Source: an uncultured Polaribacter sp.
GTDB lineage: Bacteria > Bacteroidota > Bacteroidia > Flavobacteriales > Flavobacteriaceae
Assembly: GCF_947501385.1 (NCBI RefSeq)
Contig: NZ_CANMVP010000001.1
Location: forward strand, 248,001-312,000
Direction of reading: 5' to 3'
DNA length: 64,000 nt
This document shows, piece by piece, positions 18,500-29,044 of the stretch (position 1 is the stretch's first letter; each line of letters starts with the position of its first letter). Under the pieces are notes generated by a model that saw only the letters and a program-made list of their open reading frames with translations, was not told the DNA's origin and ran no database searches. Both the position numbers and the translations under genes were made by a program.

Positions 18500-21400
18500 T
18501 TATTTTTTAAAAATACTTAATTCAGCATCATTATTAGCTACTATAAAATAAATATTATTTCCGATTTTTAGCTTCTTATTTTTTTTTGCATTTTTAGCAT
18601 TGTAAAAGCCTAAATCTTTATACGGAACTAAATTTCCTTCTTTTGTACCTGCTAAAATGTATCCAATATTTGCATCGTATCTTATGGTTTCTACTTCTGA
18701 TTCGTGAATTGCGCCAACACCAACTACATCTAACAAACCATCATTATTAACATCCGTAATTTCAAAACTTTGAGTTGGGCCTAATTGTGCTGAATTTGGT
18801 AATTTTTGAATTGTAAATGCTTGATTCCCCTTATTTTTAATTAGCATAGAACTAAAGTTATGCACTTCTTTATGATAAGAATCCTCTAAAGCTTTATCGC
18901 CATAAATATCAATTAATGTACTGTTTGCAAACTCTTTATACGTTTTTGTTTTTGCACTAATAAAACTATTTTGTTGGGTAGAACATTCTTTACCTCTTAC
19001 AGGCACTAAATTTCCTTTATATTCTTTGCTCAATACCATATCAAAAGTTTCATTTTCATCAAAATTATTGGCGTAAATATGTAAGGGTTTTTCTTTGGAG
19101 GGATGAAATTTATTATTATTTCCTAAATTTCCTACTACATAATCTTTATTGCCATCATTGTCTACATCTATTTCAGCAATGGTATTATACCAACCATTTG
19201 TATTCTCAAAATCAGTTGTTATCGATTTTTCAAAATTGCCATTATCATTGATAAATAAAGTGATGGGAAACCAATGACCAACTACAAATAAATCTTTGTC
19301 TCCATCATTATCAACATCACTAAACAAAAAATCTTTTACAATGCCAATTTCTGATAAATCGTTACAAACTGTAGTTGTTGTCTCTTTAAAAACACCTTTT
19401 TTATTCTCTAAAATATACGATTTTCCTGACAATGGATATTTTCCAGATAATGAAGAAGCGCCGATAAATAAATCTTCATCTCCATCATTATCATAATCAA
19501 AAGCTTTTACAACGTTTGTTGCATTCAAGTTTTTTGGTAAATTTTTACTTTTAGAAAAAACACCTTTTCCGTTATTTATGTACAATCTATCTTGAGAATA
19601 CTTATTTTTTTCTGAAACTTCATAATTACTACTTACTACATACAAATCAAGATCTCCGTCTTTATCAGCATCAAAAAATAGCGCATTAATATCTTCGTAA
19701 TTTTTATCTTTTTCAAGTAATTTTTGTTTAGATTTTACAAAACTACCTGTTGCATTTTGAAGGTATATTTCTGATACTTGATTTCTTGCACCACCCACAA
19801 AAAAGTCTTCAAAACCGTCACTATTAATATCTGCGACAGCAAGTGCTGGTCCTTTTTGTGACAATTTTTGTGGTAATAAAACTTGTTTCGAAAAGTCATT
19901 AAAGTCGTTTTCTTTATGAATAAAATCAATTCCTAATCTTTTAGGATCAACAGATTTTATATTTCTATTTACATTTTGTTTTATTGGTTGAGTTTTATAT
20001 GCATCATTTATATTTAAAACCAGTGTTTGGTTTGTTTTTACGTTTTCTAATTTTGTAACCAAACCATTGTGCCAAATTACCTCGACAGTATTTATATATT
20101 CTTGCTTTTTTAATCCGAAATTTAAAATATTTGTTACGGATGATAAATAACCTCGTGAAGTGTATAGTTCTTGATATTGATTGCCTTTATCTGTATAAAT
20201 TTTAACTTTTGAACCTATAGCATTTCTATTTTTTTTATCACCAATCAACTTCAATTTTAAGAAATTATTGGTTGAATTGTTTCTATAAATACTTGCCAAA
20301 TCGGACATGTTGTTAAGGATTAAATCTAAATCGCCATCATTGTCTAAATCTGCATACGCAATTCCGTTTGAATTTATTTTTTTGTCAAATCCCCATTTTT
20401 TTGAAACATCGTCAAAGGTTAAATCGGAATTATTTTTATAGATATAATTTGCTATTTTTTCTGATGGTATCATGTCAATAACTTCCATTTTAGTCATAGA
20501 AACATTATTGTCTAAATTTTCTTTTATTTTTCTTGCATAATCTTGATTTGCAAAGTTGCGTTCAATTCCATTTGTAACTACAATGTCTTTATGTCCATCA
20601 TTATCAAAATCTGCCATTAATGTTGCCCAACTCCAATCTGTTTTTGCGACGTTAGCCAACTGCCCAATATCGCTTAAAGAACCATTTCCATTATTCAATT
20701 GCAACATATTAGACATATAAGGATAGTGATATTTTGCATTCACTATTTTTTGAAAACCTTCTGTATTCATAGAAGGCATATTTTCTTTGCTTCTAATATG
20801 GTCTTGTGCAGACATTTCTAAAACCATTAAATCTGGTAGAAAATCATTGTTTATATCTGCAACATCAGAACCCATACTATTGTAAGAAATATGATTGAGT
20901 CTTGTGTTAATTTGATTGGAAAAAGTACCATTTCTTTTGTTGATATATAAAAAATCTGGAATAATATAATCGTTTGCTACATAAATATCTGGCCAACCAT
21001 CATTATTAAAATCGCCAATGGAAGCGCTTAAACCCCAAGCACTATTTGCAATCCCTGATGTTAGTGTAACATCAGTAAATTTGTTTCCATCATTCCTAAA
21101 TAAATGATCTGATGTTTGCGGATTTAATTGTTGACTTCCTATCTTTTCTAAACGCAAGGTGTTTTTAAAATCTACTCTATGATTTACCAAATACATATCT
21201 AAATCGCCATCATTATCGTAATCAAAGAAATACGATTGCATTGAAAAAGCATCAGAATCTAATCCCCATTTTTGGGCTTCTTCTTTGAATGTATTGTTTT
21301 TTTGATTGATAAAAAGTTTGTTTTTTCTGAACGCATTATCATTTAGTGAAGCCGATTTACAAACATAAATATCTTGCCAGCCGTCGTTATTTATATCTAT

Positions 21401-21772
21401 AATAGAAACACCTGTAGACCATCCTTCTTTGTCTTCTACTTTTGCTGATGAAGTAATATCATCAAAAGTAAAATTACCTTTATTTAAATATAATTTATTA
21501 GCATTTTGGTTAGAAATAAAGTAAACATCTTCCAAACCATCATTATTAAAATCTGCAGTTGCTACACCACCGCCTGCGAGAGCATATGTATAGTTTAAAC
21601 AATTAAAATTGTTAGTTTGTGTTACTAAATTTACAAAATCTACATTTGATTTATTATTAGAAACAAGTGTAAATTTCTCTTTTGATATTCGCTCTTTTTT
21701 AATTTTCTTCTTACAAGAAATAACCACAAAAACCAAAAAGAATATAATTAAATATTTAGTAGAATGTTGCAT
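18500..21772 (-). CDS. FG-GAP/VCBS repeat lipoprotein with ASPIC/UnbV domain (copy 2)
   Basis: 1090 residues, lipobox VISC (Cys20), same architecture and near-identical landmarks as its neighbour (TDWSWATLMADFDNDGHKD versus TDWSWGPLMADFDNDGLKD; PVRGKECSTQQ versus PVRGRECSSQQ). The order is N-terminal FG-GAP block, UnbV domain about 515-590, second FG-GAP block, and the conserved ending ESEVETIRYDANIG. The two are diverged tandem duplicates rather than recent copies. A hairpin terminator lies between susD and this gene, so both paralogues may be expressed below SusC/D level. Confidence 0.85.
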   Translation of the reverse strand: MQHSTKYLIIFFLVFVVISCKKKIKKERISKEKFTLVSNNKSNVDFVNLVTQTNNFNCLNYTYALAGGGVATADFNNDGLEDVYFISNQNANKLYLNKGNFTFDDITSSAKVEDKEGWSTGVSIIDINNDGWQDIYVCKSASLNDNAFRKNKLFINQKNNTFKEEAQKWGLDSDAFSMQSYFFDYDNDGDLDMYLVNHRVDFKNTLRLEKIGSQQLNPQTSDHLFRNDGNKFTDVTLTSGIANSAWGLSASIGDFNNDGWPDIYVANDYIIPDFLYINKRNGTFSNQINTRLNHISYNSMGSDVADINNDFLPDLMVLEMSAQDHIRSKENMPSMNTEGFQKIVNAKYHYPYMSNMLQLNNGNGSLSDIGQLANVAKTDWSWATLMADFDNDGHKDIVVTNGIERNFANQDYARKIKENLDNNVSMTKMEVIDMIPSEKIANYIYKNNSDLTFDDVSKKWGFDKKINSNGIAYADLDNDGDLDLILNNMSDLASIYRNNSTNNFLKLKLIGDKKNRNAIGSKVKIYTDKGNQYQELYTSRGYLSSVTNILNFGLKKQEYINTVEVIWHNGLVTKLENVKTNQTLVLNINDAYKTQPIKQNVNRNIKSVDPKRLGIDFIHKENDFNDFSKQVLLPQKLSQKGPALAVADINSDGFEDFFVGGARNQVSEIYLQNATGSFVKSKQKLLEKDKNYEDINALFFDADKDGDLDLYVVSSNYEVSEKNKYSQDRLYINNGKGVFSKSKNLPKNLNATNVVKAFDYDNDGDEDLFIGASSLSGKYPLSGKSYILENKKGVFKETTTTVCNDLSEIGIVKDFLFSDVDNDGDKDLFVVGHWFPITLFINDNGNFEKSITTDFENTNGWYNTIAEIDVDNDGNKDYVVGNLGNNNKFHPSKEKPLHIYANNFDENETFDMVLSKEYKGNLVPVRGKECSTQQNSFISAKTKTYKEFANSTLIDIYGDKALEDSYHKEVHNFSSMLIKNKGNQAFTIQKLPNSAQLGPTQSFEITDVNNDGLLDVVGVGAIHESEVETIRYDANIGYILAGTKEGNLVPYKDLGFYNAKNAKKNKKLKIGNNIYFIVANNDAELSIFKK

Positions 21773-21777
21773 ATTTT

Positions 21778-21820
21778 AAAAAATGAGAAAAACAGCGCAT
21801 TCATAAGAATACACTGTTTT
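21778..21820 (-). terminator. Hairpin terminator or attenuator between susD and the FG-GAP pair
   Basis: AAAACAG/CTGTTTT with an inner ATTC/GAAT stem and a TTAT loop; the bases between pair with G-T wobbles. On the minus strand it is followed within six bases by a T-run (21778-21783). It is 37 nt past the susD stop and before the start of the FG-GAP gene. Confidence 0.6.
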
Positions 21821-21856
21821 AATCCATTAACTCAAATTATTAAATTTTATTCATCA

Positions 21857-23347
21857 TTAGAAACCAGGGTTTTGGTCTGCAACTGTTACATTAGAATTGG
21901 TTGCAATTTCTCTATCTGGTATTGGCCAAAGTTCGTTTTTACCCACTTGAAAATTAGTACCAGATAATGCGGTTGATGCGATGCCCCATCTTAAAATATC
22001 GTCAAAACGAACTTGCTCGCCACTTAATTCTACTTTTCTTTCTTGAACAATAGCATCAAAAACTTGTTGTTTAGATAAAGGTGGTGTTAAAGGTATACCA
22101 TTTAAACCTGCTCTTAATCTTACTCTATTAATAAAACCTATAGCATCTGATTGTGTTCTAACTTCATTAGCACATTCTGCCATCATCAACAAAACATCTG
22201 CATAACGAATTACTTTTGCATTAATTCCAGATTCTTCTACTTCACTTGTTTGTTTGTAATAATTTTGGTATTTTTTCCAAGCTGCAGGTCTTATGTTTCC
22301 ACCATTTTCAGCAAAATCTGCACTTACAAATGTGTTATTTCCATTATTATATGTATCACCTACAAAGTAAAAAGATCCTTTTAATCTTTTATCTCCAGAT
22401 TCAAAAGAAGATACTAAATCATCTGATGGATACACGTTAAACCAATTTAATACGCCATAATCTTGACCTCTAAACGTAGCATGATTTTGGCCTTGACCGC
22501 CAACAGCTCCTCCCCATTTATCGCCAGTACCCAAACTTAAGTCGTATTGTACTTCCCAAACAGATTCAATACCATGTTCTGTTTCTTCTTTAAAGTTATC
22601 GAAATATTCATTTTCTAAATTATAACCATTCATTTTCTCAAATGAAGTTAAAGCTTCTGCATACCTTTTTTCATATAATAATACTTTTCCTAAAAAAGCT
22701 TGTGCTGCACCTTTTGTTGCTCTACCAGTCTCTTCATTAGATTTTTCAAATAAATTAGCAGAAGCAAATTCTAAATCTTCAATAATAAGATTTATTACAT
22801 CTGCTCTTGGACTTATTGGTTGTGGTTCAGGATTAAAATCTTCTACCCTTAACGGAATATTGCCAAATCTATTTACCAATAACCAGTAATACTGTGCTCT
22901 CAAGAATCTTGCTTCCCCATAAAACTTATTTCTTACACTACTAGATAGTAAATCTTCTGGTATAGCATCGATTGTAGATTTATAACCAAGAACAAAATTA
23001 GCTTTATTAATACCTCTATAACAAGAATCCCAATAATCAGCAATTTGTGCATTTGTAGAATCAAAAGAAAAGTCTGCAAAGGTAACCTTATCTGCTTCTT
23101 GCTGTCCGTTACCAGATTGCTCATGGGACATATTGTCCATCATATACCAAATTAATCTGCCATACAGCGCTACTGTTTGGAGGTTGGAATAAGCTGCATT
23201 TACAGCTGCTTGCACTTGAGCCTCGTTAGCGAAAAAAGTTTCTGGTGTTATTTGGTTTGGATTTTCTAAATCTAGACCTTCCTCTGAACAGGAGTTAAAA
23301 GTTAGCAAACCTATAAAAAATACAATTATTAATTTATTTGTTTTCAT
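21857..23347 (-). CDS. susD: SusD/RagB outer-membrane glycan-binding lipoprotein
   Basis: 496 residues with lipobox FNSC (Cys20) and the usual N-terminus GLDLENPNQITPETFF. The TPR-like helical body has AFLGKVLLYEKRYAEAL, and the C-terminal part VRFDDILRWGIA and ELWPIPDREI are standard for the family. It closes the SusC barrel like a lid and presents oligosaccharides. It follows susC by 13 nt and is co-transcribed with GH3 and SusC; the neighbourhood indicates xylo-oligosaccharides as ligand. Confidence 0.95.
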   Translation of the reverse strand: MKTNKLIIVFFIGLLTFNSCSEEGLDLENPNQITPETFFANEAQVQAAVNAAYSNLQTVALYGRLIWYMMDNMSHEQSGNGQQEADKVTFADFSFDSTNAQIADYWDSCYRGINKANFVLGYKSTIDAIPEDLLSSSVRNKFYGEARFLRAQYYWLLVNRFGNIPLRVEDFNPEPQPISPRADVINLIIEDLEFASANLFEKSNEETGRATKGAAQAFLGKVLLYEKRYAEALTSFEKMNGYNLENEYFDNFKEETEHGIESVWEVQYDLSLGTGDKWGGAVGGQGQNHATFRGQDYGVLNWFNVYPSDDLVSSFESGDKRLKGSFYFVGDTYNNGNNTFVSADFAENGGNIRPAAWKKYQNYYKQTSEVEESGINAKVIRYADVLLMMAECANEVRTQSDAIGFINRVRLRAGLNGIPLTPPLSKQQVFDAIVQERKVELSGEQVRFDDILRWGIASTALSGTNFQVGKNELWPIPDREIATNSNVTVADQNPGF

Positions 23348-23360
23348 AAAATTAAATTTT

Positions 23361-26360
23361 TTAAAATGATACTTGAAGCCCTAATAAAAAAGACTTTGGT
23401 TGTGGATATCTACCTCTGTCGATACCAAATTCTTGATTACCTTGACCTATCTCTGGGTCTAAACCTGAATAATTAGTGATTGTAATAAGATTTTGTGTAC
23501 TTACATACAACCTTAATTTCGATAAATAATCGCCTATAATCTTTTCGTTATCAATAGTATAACCCAAACTAATATTTTTAAATCTCAAAAAAGAACCATC
23601 TTCTATATATCTATCTGAAATTTGATGGTTTTGTGGAGCACCTGGAACTCTTGGTTGTGTTGTAGATTGGTTTGAAGGTGTCCAACTATCTAATAATACA
23701 GTACTACCATTAAATAATCTATTGGCACCAGCTTCTAGGTCATATTTATTTGTGTTATAGATATCTACCCCTTGTACACCATTGATAAATAAATTAGCAT
23801 CCCAATTTTTATAATTAGCCGTTAAATTTAAACCATAAGTAAAATCTGGATAAGGGTCTGCTAGTTTTGTTCTGTCTTCTGAATTGATCGTACCATCTCC
23901 ATTTAAATCTTTATATCTAACATCTCCTGGCTGCACAGTAGTTTGACCTGGATTTGCCGTAAAAACCGCATCAACCTCTGCTTGATTTTGATAAATGCCA
24001 TCACTTACCAAACCAAAAAAGTAATATGCTGCTTCACCTTCTGTTACTTGATTTATAAAACCAATATTATCTTTCATTTGGGCTCCATCAATTTTATCTA
24101 CCCCTAAATTTTGTACTTCATTGATACTACTACCAATATTGAAGTTTGCAGACCAAGTAAAATCTCCATCATAATCGTTATATCCTAGTATTACTTCAAA
24201 TCCTTTTGTTTCTAACTCTCCAATATTTCTAGTGATTCCTCCGCTTGGATTTCCTGAAGAAAGTTCAGTCGGTACAAATAATAGTAGATTATTACTCTTG
24301 TTTTGAAAATATTCTAAAGTACCTGTAAATTTATTATCAAACAAACCAAAGTCTAAACCAATATTCATCATACTAATTTCTTCCCATTGTAAATCTGGAT
24401 TTGAAGGTGAACCTTGAGTGATACCTGGTCCATTACCACCTCCTATAGGATATTCATAATTCCCTCCAAGAGTAGCAAAATAGGCATAATCTCCAATATT
24501 TGCATTTCCTGTTTCACCATAACTAGCTCTTAATTTTAAATTATTAAATGGGCTATCTTTCATAAAGTTTTCTTTCGATATAACCCAACCCAAAGATCCA
24601 GAACTAAAATGACCCCATCTATTATTTGGCCCAAACCTAGATGATGCATCTGCTCTGTGGGAAGCAGATACTATATATTTACCATCATAGTTGTAATTTA
24701 TTCTTCCTAAATAACTTAACCAACCTGTTTCACTAGAGCCACTTCCAATAGATTGGTTTGTTGGCCCAAACTGCTCTAACTCACTACTCACTAAATTTCT
24801 TGCACTACCTCCAAAATTTGTAGATTTAGAATCATTTTTTTCTGAAAGCACTAAAACATCTAAATTATGAACATCATTAAATGTTTTATTATACTCTAAA
24901 CTATTGGTTAAAATAATTGTTTGTCCTTGAGAATGACTTCTACCATAAGAGGTAAAGTCTTGAGCGTGCGTAGAACTACCAAGAACACTGTCATCTGAAT
25001 AAGGAGTAGTAAAGTTTTTACCATCAAAGGTAAAATAATCCAGGCCTACTTGAGATTTAAATTTTAAACCTTCTAGTAACTCATATTCCAAATATACATT
25101 ACCAATGATACTTAATGTTTTATTAAGAGCTTGAGGATGCGTTTGTACTCTCACTGGGTTTTCTGCATCTTGACCGTCAGCTGATGATGAAGGCCCTTGA
25201 AAACCACCAACATTATTAGGGTTATATACAGGTAAATATGGAGCTGATTTAATTGCATGTGTAATTAATGTTCTTCCACCGCCTTGTAGTTCAGGTTTTT
25301 GCTCTCCAAAAGAAACTGCCATAGATTCTCCAACTTTCAAATTTCCTAAAGTAACTGAACTATTTGCTCTAAAAGAATAACGCTCAAAACCTGTGTTTAT
25401 AATAGTACCTTCTTGACTTAAATATTCTGCGGAAAAAAATTGCTGACTCTTCTGTGAACCTGCTGAATAACTAACATTGTAATTTTCCATGTAGCCATTC
25501 TGAAAAATTTCATCTTGCCAATTGGTATTGTTTTGGTACAATTCTAATGGTCTATTCGGAAAAACACCAAGATTAGCAGCGTGTTGCAAATATTGTACTG
25601 TATTCATTACTGGATATCTTTTTGTAAAAGTCTGGAAACCTGAATAGGTATTAAAAGAAATCTTTGCTTTACCAGATTTACCTTTTTTAGTTGTTACTAT
25701 AACCACACCATTTGCTCCACGAGCACCATATATTGCTGCTGTCGAAGCGTCTTTAAGAATCGATACAGTTTCAATATCGTTTGGACTTATTCCAGATAAA
25801 TTACCTACTATTACACCATCAATGACATATAATGGAGCGTTATTACCAAGTGTTCCTAAACCTCTGATAAGTACTAAAGGATTAGAACCAGGAGAACCAT
25901 TGTTTAAAATTGTAACACCAGCTGCTCTTCCTTGAAGTGCAGACTCTGCATTAGTTACTGGTAATACTGAAATTTCTTCTGATTTTACTGTAGAAATTGC
26001 ACCAGTTACAGAGGCTCTGCTTTGAGAACCATAACCGACAACTACAATTTCATCTAATGCTTCTGCTGAATCTGCTAAAACAACATTTATGGTAGATTGA
26101 TTACCTACAGGAATAGTTTGAGTTTCTGACCCTAGATATGCAAAAATTAATTGATCTGTAGGTTTTACATTATCTAATGTAAAAAGCCCGTCAAAATCTG
26201 TTTCAGTTCCTCTTTGGGTTCCCTTTATAAGTATACTTACGCCAGGTAATAATTCTCCTGAAGTATTTTTCACAGATCCTTTTACTGTTTTGGATTGCGA
26301 AAGTATACTCTGAGAACAAATCATAAGCAATGCTATAATTGCGATTTTCATTTTTATCAT
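23361..26360 (-). CDS. susC: SusC/RagA TonB-dependent outer-membrane transporter
   Basis: 999 residues: signal peptide (1-21), carboxypeptidase-like regulatory domain about 25-105 (VKGSVKNTSGELLPGVSILI), TonB box region DEIVVVGYG near 107-115, plug domain about 115-230 (LQGRAAGVTILNNG, YVIDGVIVG, DASTAAIYGARGANG) and a 22-stranded barrel to the C-terminal aromatic residue (LLGLQVSF). No N-terminal secretin/anti-sigma-interacting extension, so it is not linked to an ECF sigma factor. It imports oligosaccharides together with SusD. Third in the unit after a small ORF and GH3. Confidence 0.96.
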   Translation of the reverse strand: MIKMKIAIIALLMICSQSILSQSKTVKGSVKNTSGELLPGVSILIKGTQRGTETDFDGLFTLDNVKPTDQLIFAYLGSETQTIPVGNQSTINVVLADSAEALDEIVVVGYGSQSRASVTGAISTVKSEEISVLPVTNAESALQGRAAGVTILNNGSPGSNPLVLIRGLGTLGNNAPLYVIDGVIVGNLSGISPNDIETVSILKDASTAAIYGARGANGVVIVTTKKGKSGKAKISFNTYSGFQTFTKRYPVMNTVQYLQHAANLGVFPNRPLELYQNNTNWQDEIFQNGYMENYNVSYSAGSQKSQQFFSAEYLSQEGTIINTGFERYSFRANSSVTLGNLKVGESMAVSFGEQKPELQGGGRTLITHAIKSAPYLPVYNPNNVGGFQGPSSSADGQDAENPVRVQTHPQALNKTLSIIGNVYLEYELLEGLKFKSQVGLDYFTFDGKNFTTPYSDDSVLGSSTHAQDFTSYGRSHSQGQTIILTNSLEYNKTFNDVHNLDVLVLSEKNDSKSTNFGGSARNLVSSELEQFGPTNQSIGSGSSETGWLSYLGRINYNYDGKYIVSASHRADASSRFGPNNRWGHFSSGSLGWVISKENFMKDSPFNNLKLRASYGETGNANIGDYAYFATLGGNYEYPIGGGNGPGITQGSPSNPDLQWEEISMMNIGLDFGLFDNKFTGTLEYFQNKSNNLLLFVPTELSSGNPSGGITRNIGELETKGFEVILGYNDYDGDFTWSANFNIGSSINEVQNLGVDKIDGAQMKDNIGFINQVTEGEAAYYFFGLVSDGIYQNQAEVDAVFTANPGQTTVQPGDVRYKDLNGDGTINSEDRTKLADPYPDFTYGLNLTANYKNWDANLFINGVQGVDIYNTNKYDLEAGANRLFNGSTVLLDSWTPSNQSTTQPRVPGAPQNHQISDRYIEDGSFLRFKNISLGYTIDNEKIIGDYLSKLRLYVSTQNLITITNYSGLDPEIGQGNQEFGIDRGRYPQPKSFLLGLQVSF

Positions 26361-26387
26361 TTTGAGTAATTTAAATTAATTGATTTG

Positions 26388-29039
26388 TTATTGTACTTCT
26401 ATTTTTGCTGTTAATATATTTTTTCCTAATAATGACGATTTCAAAATTGGTTGATTACCTCCAATGCTAACTTCTATTGTACCAGATTCTATTACTTTTT
26501 TTCCTTCTTCTGATATTCTCGCATATGTATTAGCAGAAATTTCAAATTTTATGGTTTTAATTTCATTTAATTTTATGAATACTTTTTTAAAATCAACAAG
26601 AGTTCGTATTGGATTATTGTCTATTTCATTATTCTTGTGAGTTATATATACTTGAATGACTTCTTCTCCTGAGTATTTACTATTGTTTTTTATATCAACA
26701 GAAATCTTAATATCATTATTCTTTGCAATTTTATCTGCAATCTTTAAATTAGAATATTCAAAATTTGAATAGCTTAAGCCGTGACCAAAAGGGAATAATG
26801 GTTCTCCTTTAAAATATCTATACGTTCGGTTTTCCATGTTATAATTTTTAAAATCTGGTAAATCGTTTACAGATTTATAAAAAGTTACAGGTAGTTTTCC
26901 TGACGGATTATAATCCCCAAAAAGAATATCAGCAATTGCTCTTCCACCAAATTCTCCTGGATACCAAGCTTCTAAAATTGCTGAAATATTTTTTGCAGTC
27001 CAATTAATAGCCAATGCACTTCCGTTCATTAAGACAACCACTGTTGGTTTCCCTAATTTCTGAATGGCTTTTACCAGTACAAGTTGCGATTTTGGTAATG
27101 TAATATCTGAACGATCGCCTTTATCAAAACCTTCAATAACAACTGGCATTTCTTCACCTTCAATTTCTGGTGATAAGCCCAGACATAAAATAACAACTTC
27201 AGATTTTTTAGCAGCTTCAATTGCTGGTGATAGCAAATCTGAATTTAACTTTGCCCATACCAAATGTGCTTGTGGGTCTGAAAGGGTGTTGCTATAATCA
27301 ATTCTAATTTTATATGGTTTTTTTGCAGTTAACTTTACATCAAAATAGGCTAGTTTTGGCTCAAAATCTGCGTTATATTCAAATTGTAAAGAATCATTTA
27401 AATACAATTTTGCATAACTACTTGCTTTTAAACCAATTCGATATTCTCCAGTTTCTTGAGGTACAATTTCTCCAGACCATTTTACCGAAAATGCATCTGA
27501 TTTTAAATTGTCTATAGGTCTTTTAGGCGTCCATATAAAATCAATAATTTCATCCTCTCTTTGTAAAGTAGGTTCTCCTTTAAATGTATTATTGTTAAAA
27601 TATTCGGCTTTTAATCCAATAACTTTACCATTTCTTAATACCTCTTTAGGAATTGCTGTTAAAGTTGGCCACTCTTTTGCAATATTTGAGCCCAAAGCAT
27701 AATTAATTTGTGTATTTGGTAACTTTTCTTGTAATCCTTTTAAAGGTGTTATAAAATTAAGAGGAGTTCCGTGATAATTTCCTAACAAGGATTGTTTAGA
27801 ATCTGCATTTGGACCAATAATGGCAATTGATTTAATTTCTTTACTTAAAGGCAAAACGTTATTGTCATTTTTTAACAATACCATAGATTCTTTTGCTATT
27901 TGCTCTGATAATTTGTAATGCTTTTCGCTTGCTACAACAGAATATGGTATTTTGGACCATCCCACTTTATTTTGATCATCAAACATTCCTAATTTAAAAC
28001 GCGCCTCAAATAATCTTGTTAAAGCAATATCTAATTCTTTTTCATCGATTAAATCTTTTAGCACAGCTTCATTTAAATTAGGATCATAAACACTACCACA
28101 GTTTAAATCTGTGCCACTTTTTACTGCTAAAGCACTTGCTTCTTCTGGAGTATTTACAACTCCATGTTTATCTTTTTGCCAAAAGTCTGTTATAGCCCAA
28201 CAATCTGACACAACATATCCTTTAAATTGCCAATCTTCTCTTAATATTTTTTGAAGTAATACATCACTCCCACAACAAGGTTTATCATTATATCGATTAT
28301 AGGCACACATTACAGAATGTACTTTAGCTTCTTTTACAGCAGCTTCAAAAGCAGGTAAATAGGTTTCGTATAAGTCTTTTTTAGTTGTTACGTAATTATC
28401 TTGATGTCTTGATTTTTCTGGACCACTATGCACAGCAAAATGTTTTGCTGTAGCTATAACTTTTAGATATTTCTCATTATCACCTTGCAAACCTTTTATA
28501 TAGTTAACGCCAATTCTACTAGTTAATAAAGGGTCTTCTCCATAAGTTTCTTGACCTCTTCCCCATCTTGGATCTCTAAATATATTAATATTTGGCGTCC
28601 AAAAAGTAAGTCCTTGACTCATACTTCTTTTATCTTCACTAATAAATTTGTGGTACTTGGCTCTCGCTTCATCAGAAACCACAGTTCCCATTTCAAAAAT
28701 TAATTCTGGATTCCAAGTTGCCCCCATTCCAATTGCTTGCGGAAAAACAGTTGCTTCACCTGCTCTTGCCACTCCATGCAAACATTCGTTCCACCAATTA
28801 TATTGAGGAATGTTTAATCTTTCTACTGCAGGAGCATCGTATCTCATTTGAGAAACTTTCTCTTTTAAAGTCATTTGACTTATTAAATCTGCAACTCTTT
28901 CTTTATTAGTTAAAGATTGATTTTCAAACATGTAATTATAAGTATCTTTATTACACGCAAAAAATATCAATAGCAATAAACAGAACATGCTATGTTTTAT
29001 TTTGAAGCTGATGATATTATTAATTATATATTTATTCAA
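26388..29039 (-). CDS. GH3 beta-xylosidase/beta-glucosidase-like lipoprotein with PA14 insert
   Basis: 883 residues. An N-terminal hydrophobic segment ends in FFAC (Cys29), so it is a probable lipoprotein; the start may be Met18, giving a shorter signal. GH3 N-domain with nucleophile Asp279 in YVVSDCW and the KHFAVHSGPE region; C-domain from about 390. A PA14-type domain is inserted about 465-610 (LKAEYFNNN, YRIGLKASSYAKLYLND), and a fibronectin-III-like domain closes the protein (YSGEEVIQVYI). PA14-containing GH3 members with this N-terminus are often beta-xylosidases. First large gene of the SusC/D operon. Confidence 0.9.
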   Translation of the reverse strand: MNKYIINNIISFKIKHSMFCLLLLIFFACNKDTYNYMFENQSLTNKERVADLISQMTLKEKVSQMRYDAPAVERLNIPQYNWWNECLHGVARAGEATVFPQAIGMGATWNPELIFEMGTVVSDEARAKYHKFISEDKRSMSQGLTFWTPNINIFRDPRWGRGQETYGEDPLLTSRIGVNYIKGLQGDNEKYLKVIATAKHFAVHSGPEKSRHQDNYVTTKKDLYETYLPAFEAAVKEAKVHSVMCAYNRYNDKPCCGSDVLLQKILREDWQFKGYVVSDCWAITDFWQKDKHGVVNTPEEASALAVKSGTDLNCGSVYDPNLNEAVLKDLIDEKELDIALTRLFEARFKLGMFDDQNKVGWSKIPYSVVASEKHYKLSEQIAKESMVLLKNDNNVLPLSKEIKSIAIIGPNADSKQSLLGNYHGTPLNFITPLKGLQEKLPNTQINYALGSNIAKEWPTLTAIPKEVLRNGKVIGLKAEYFNNNTFKGEPTLQREDEIIDFIWTPKRPIDNLKSDAFSVKWSGEIVPQETGEYRIGLKASSYAKLYLNDSLQFEYNADFEPKLAYFDVKLTAKKPYKIRIDYSNTLSDPQAHLVWAKLNSDLLSPAIEAAKKSEVVILCLGLSPEIEGEEMPVVIEGFDKGDRSDITLPKSQLVLVKAIQKLGKPTVVVLMNGSALAINWTAKNISAILEAWYPGEFGGRAIADILFGDYNPSGKLPVTFYKSVNDLPDFKNYNMENRTYRYFKGEPLFPFGHGLSYSNFEYSNLKIADKIAKNNDIKISVDIKNNSKYSGEEVIQVYITHKNNEIDNNPIRTLVDFKKVFIKLNEIKTIKFEISANTYARISEEGKKVIESGTIEVSIGGNQPILKSSLLGKNILTAKIEVQ

Positions 29040-29044
29040 GACAA

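Noticed and set aside
15831..21496. Repeated CATCATTATT strings in the minus-strand FG-GAP genes
   Set aside because: They are the codons of the D-N-D-G calcium-binding motifs, not an independent DNA repeat or CRISPR.
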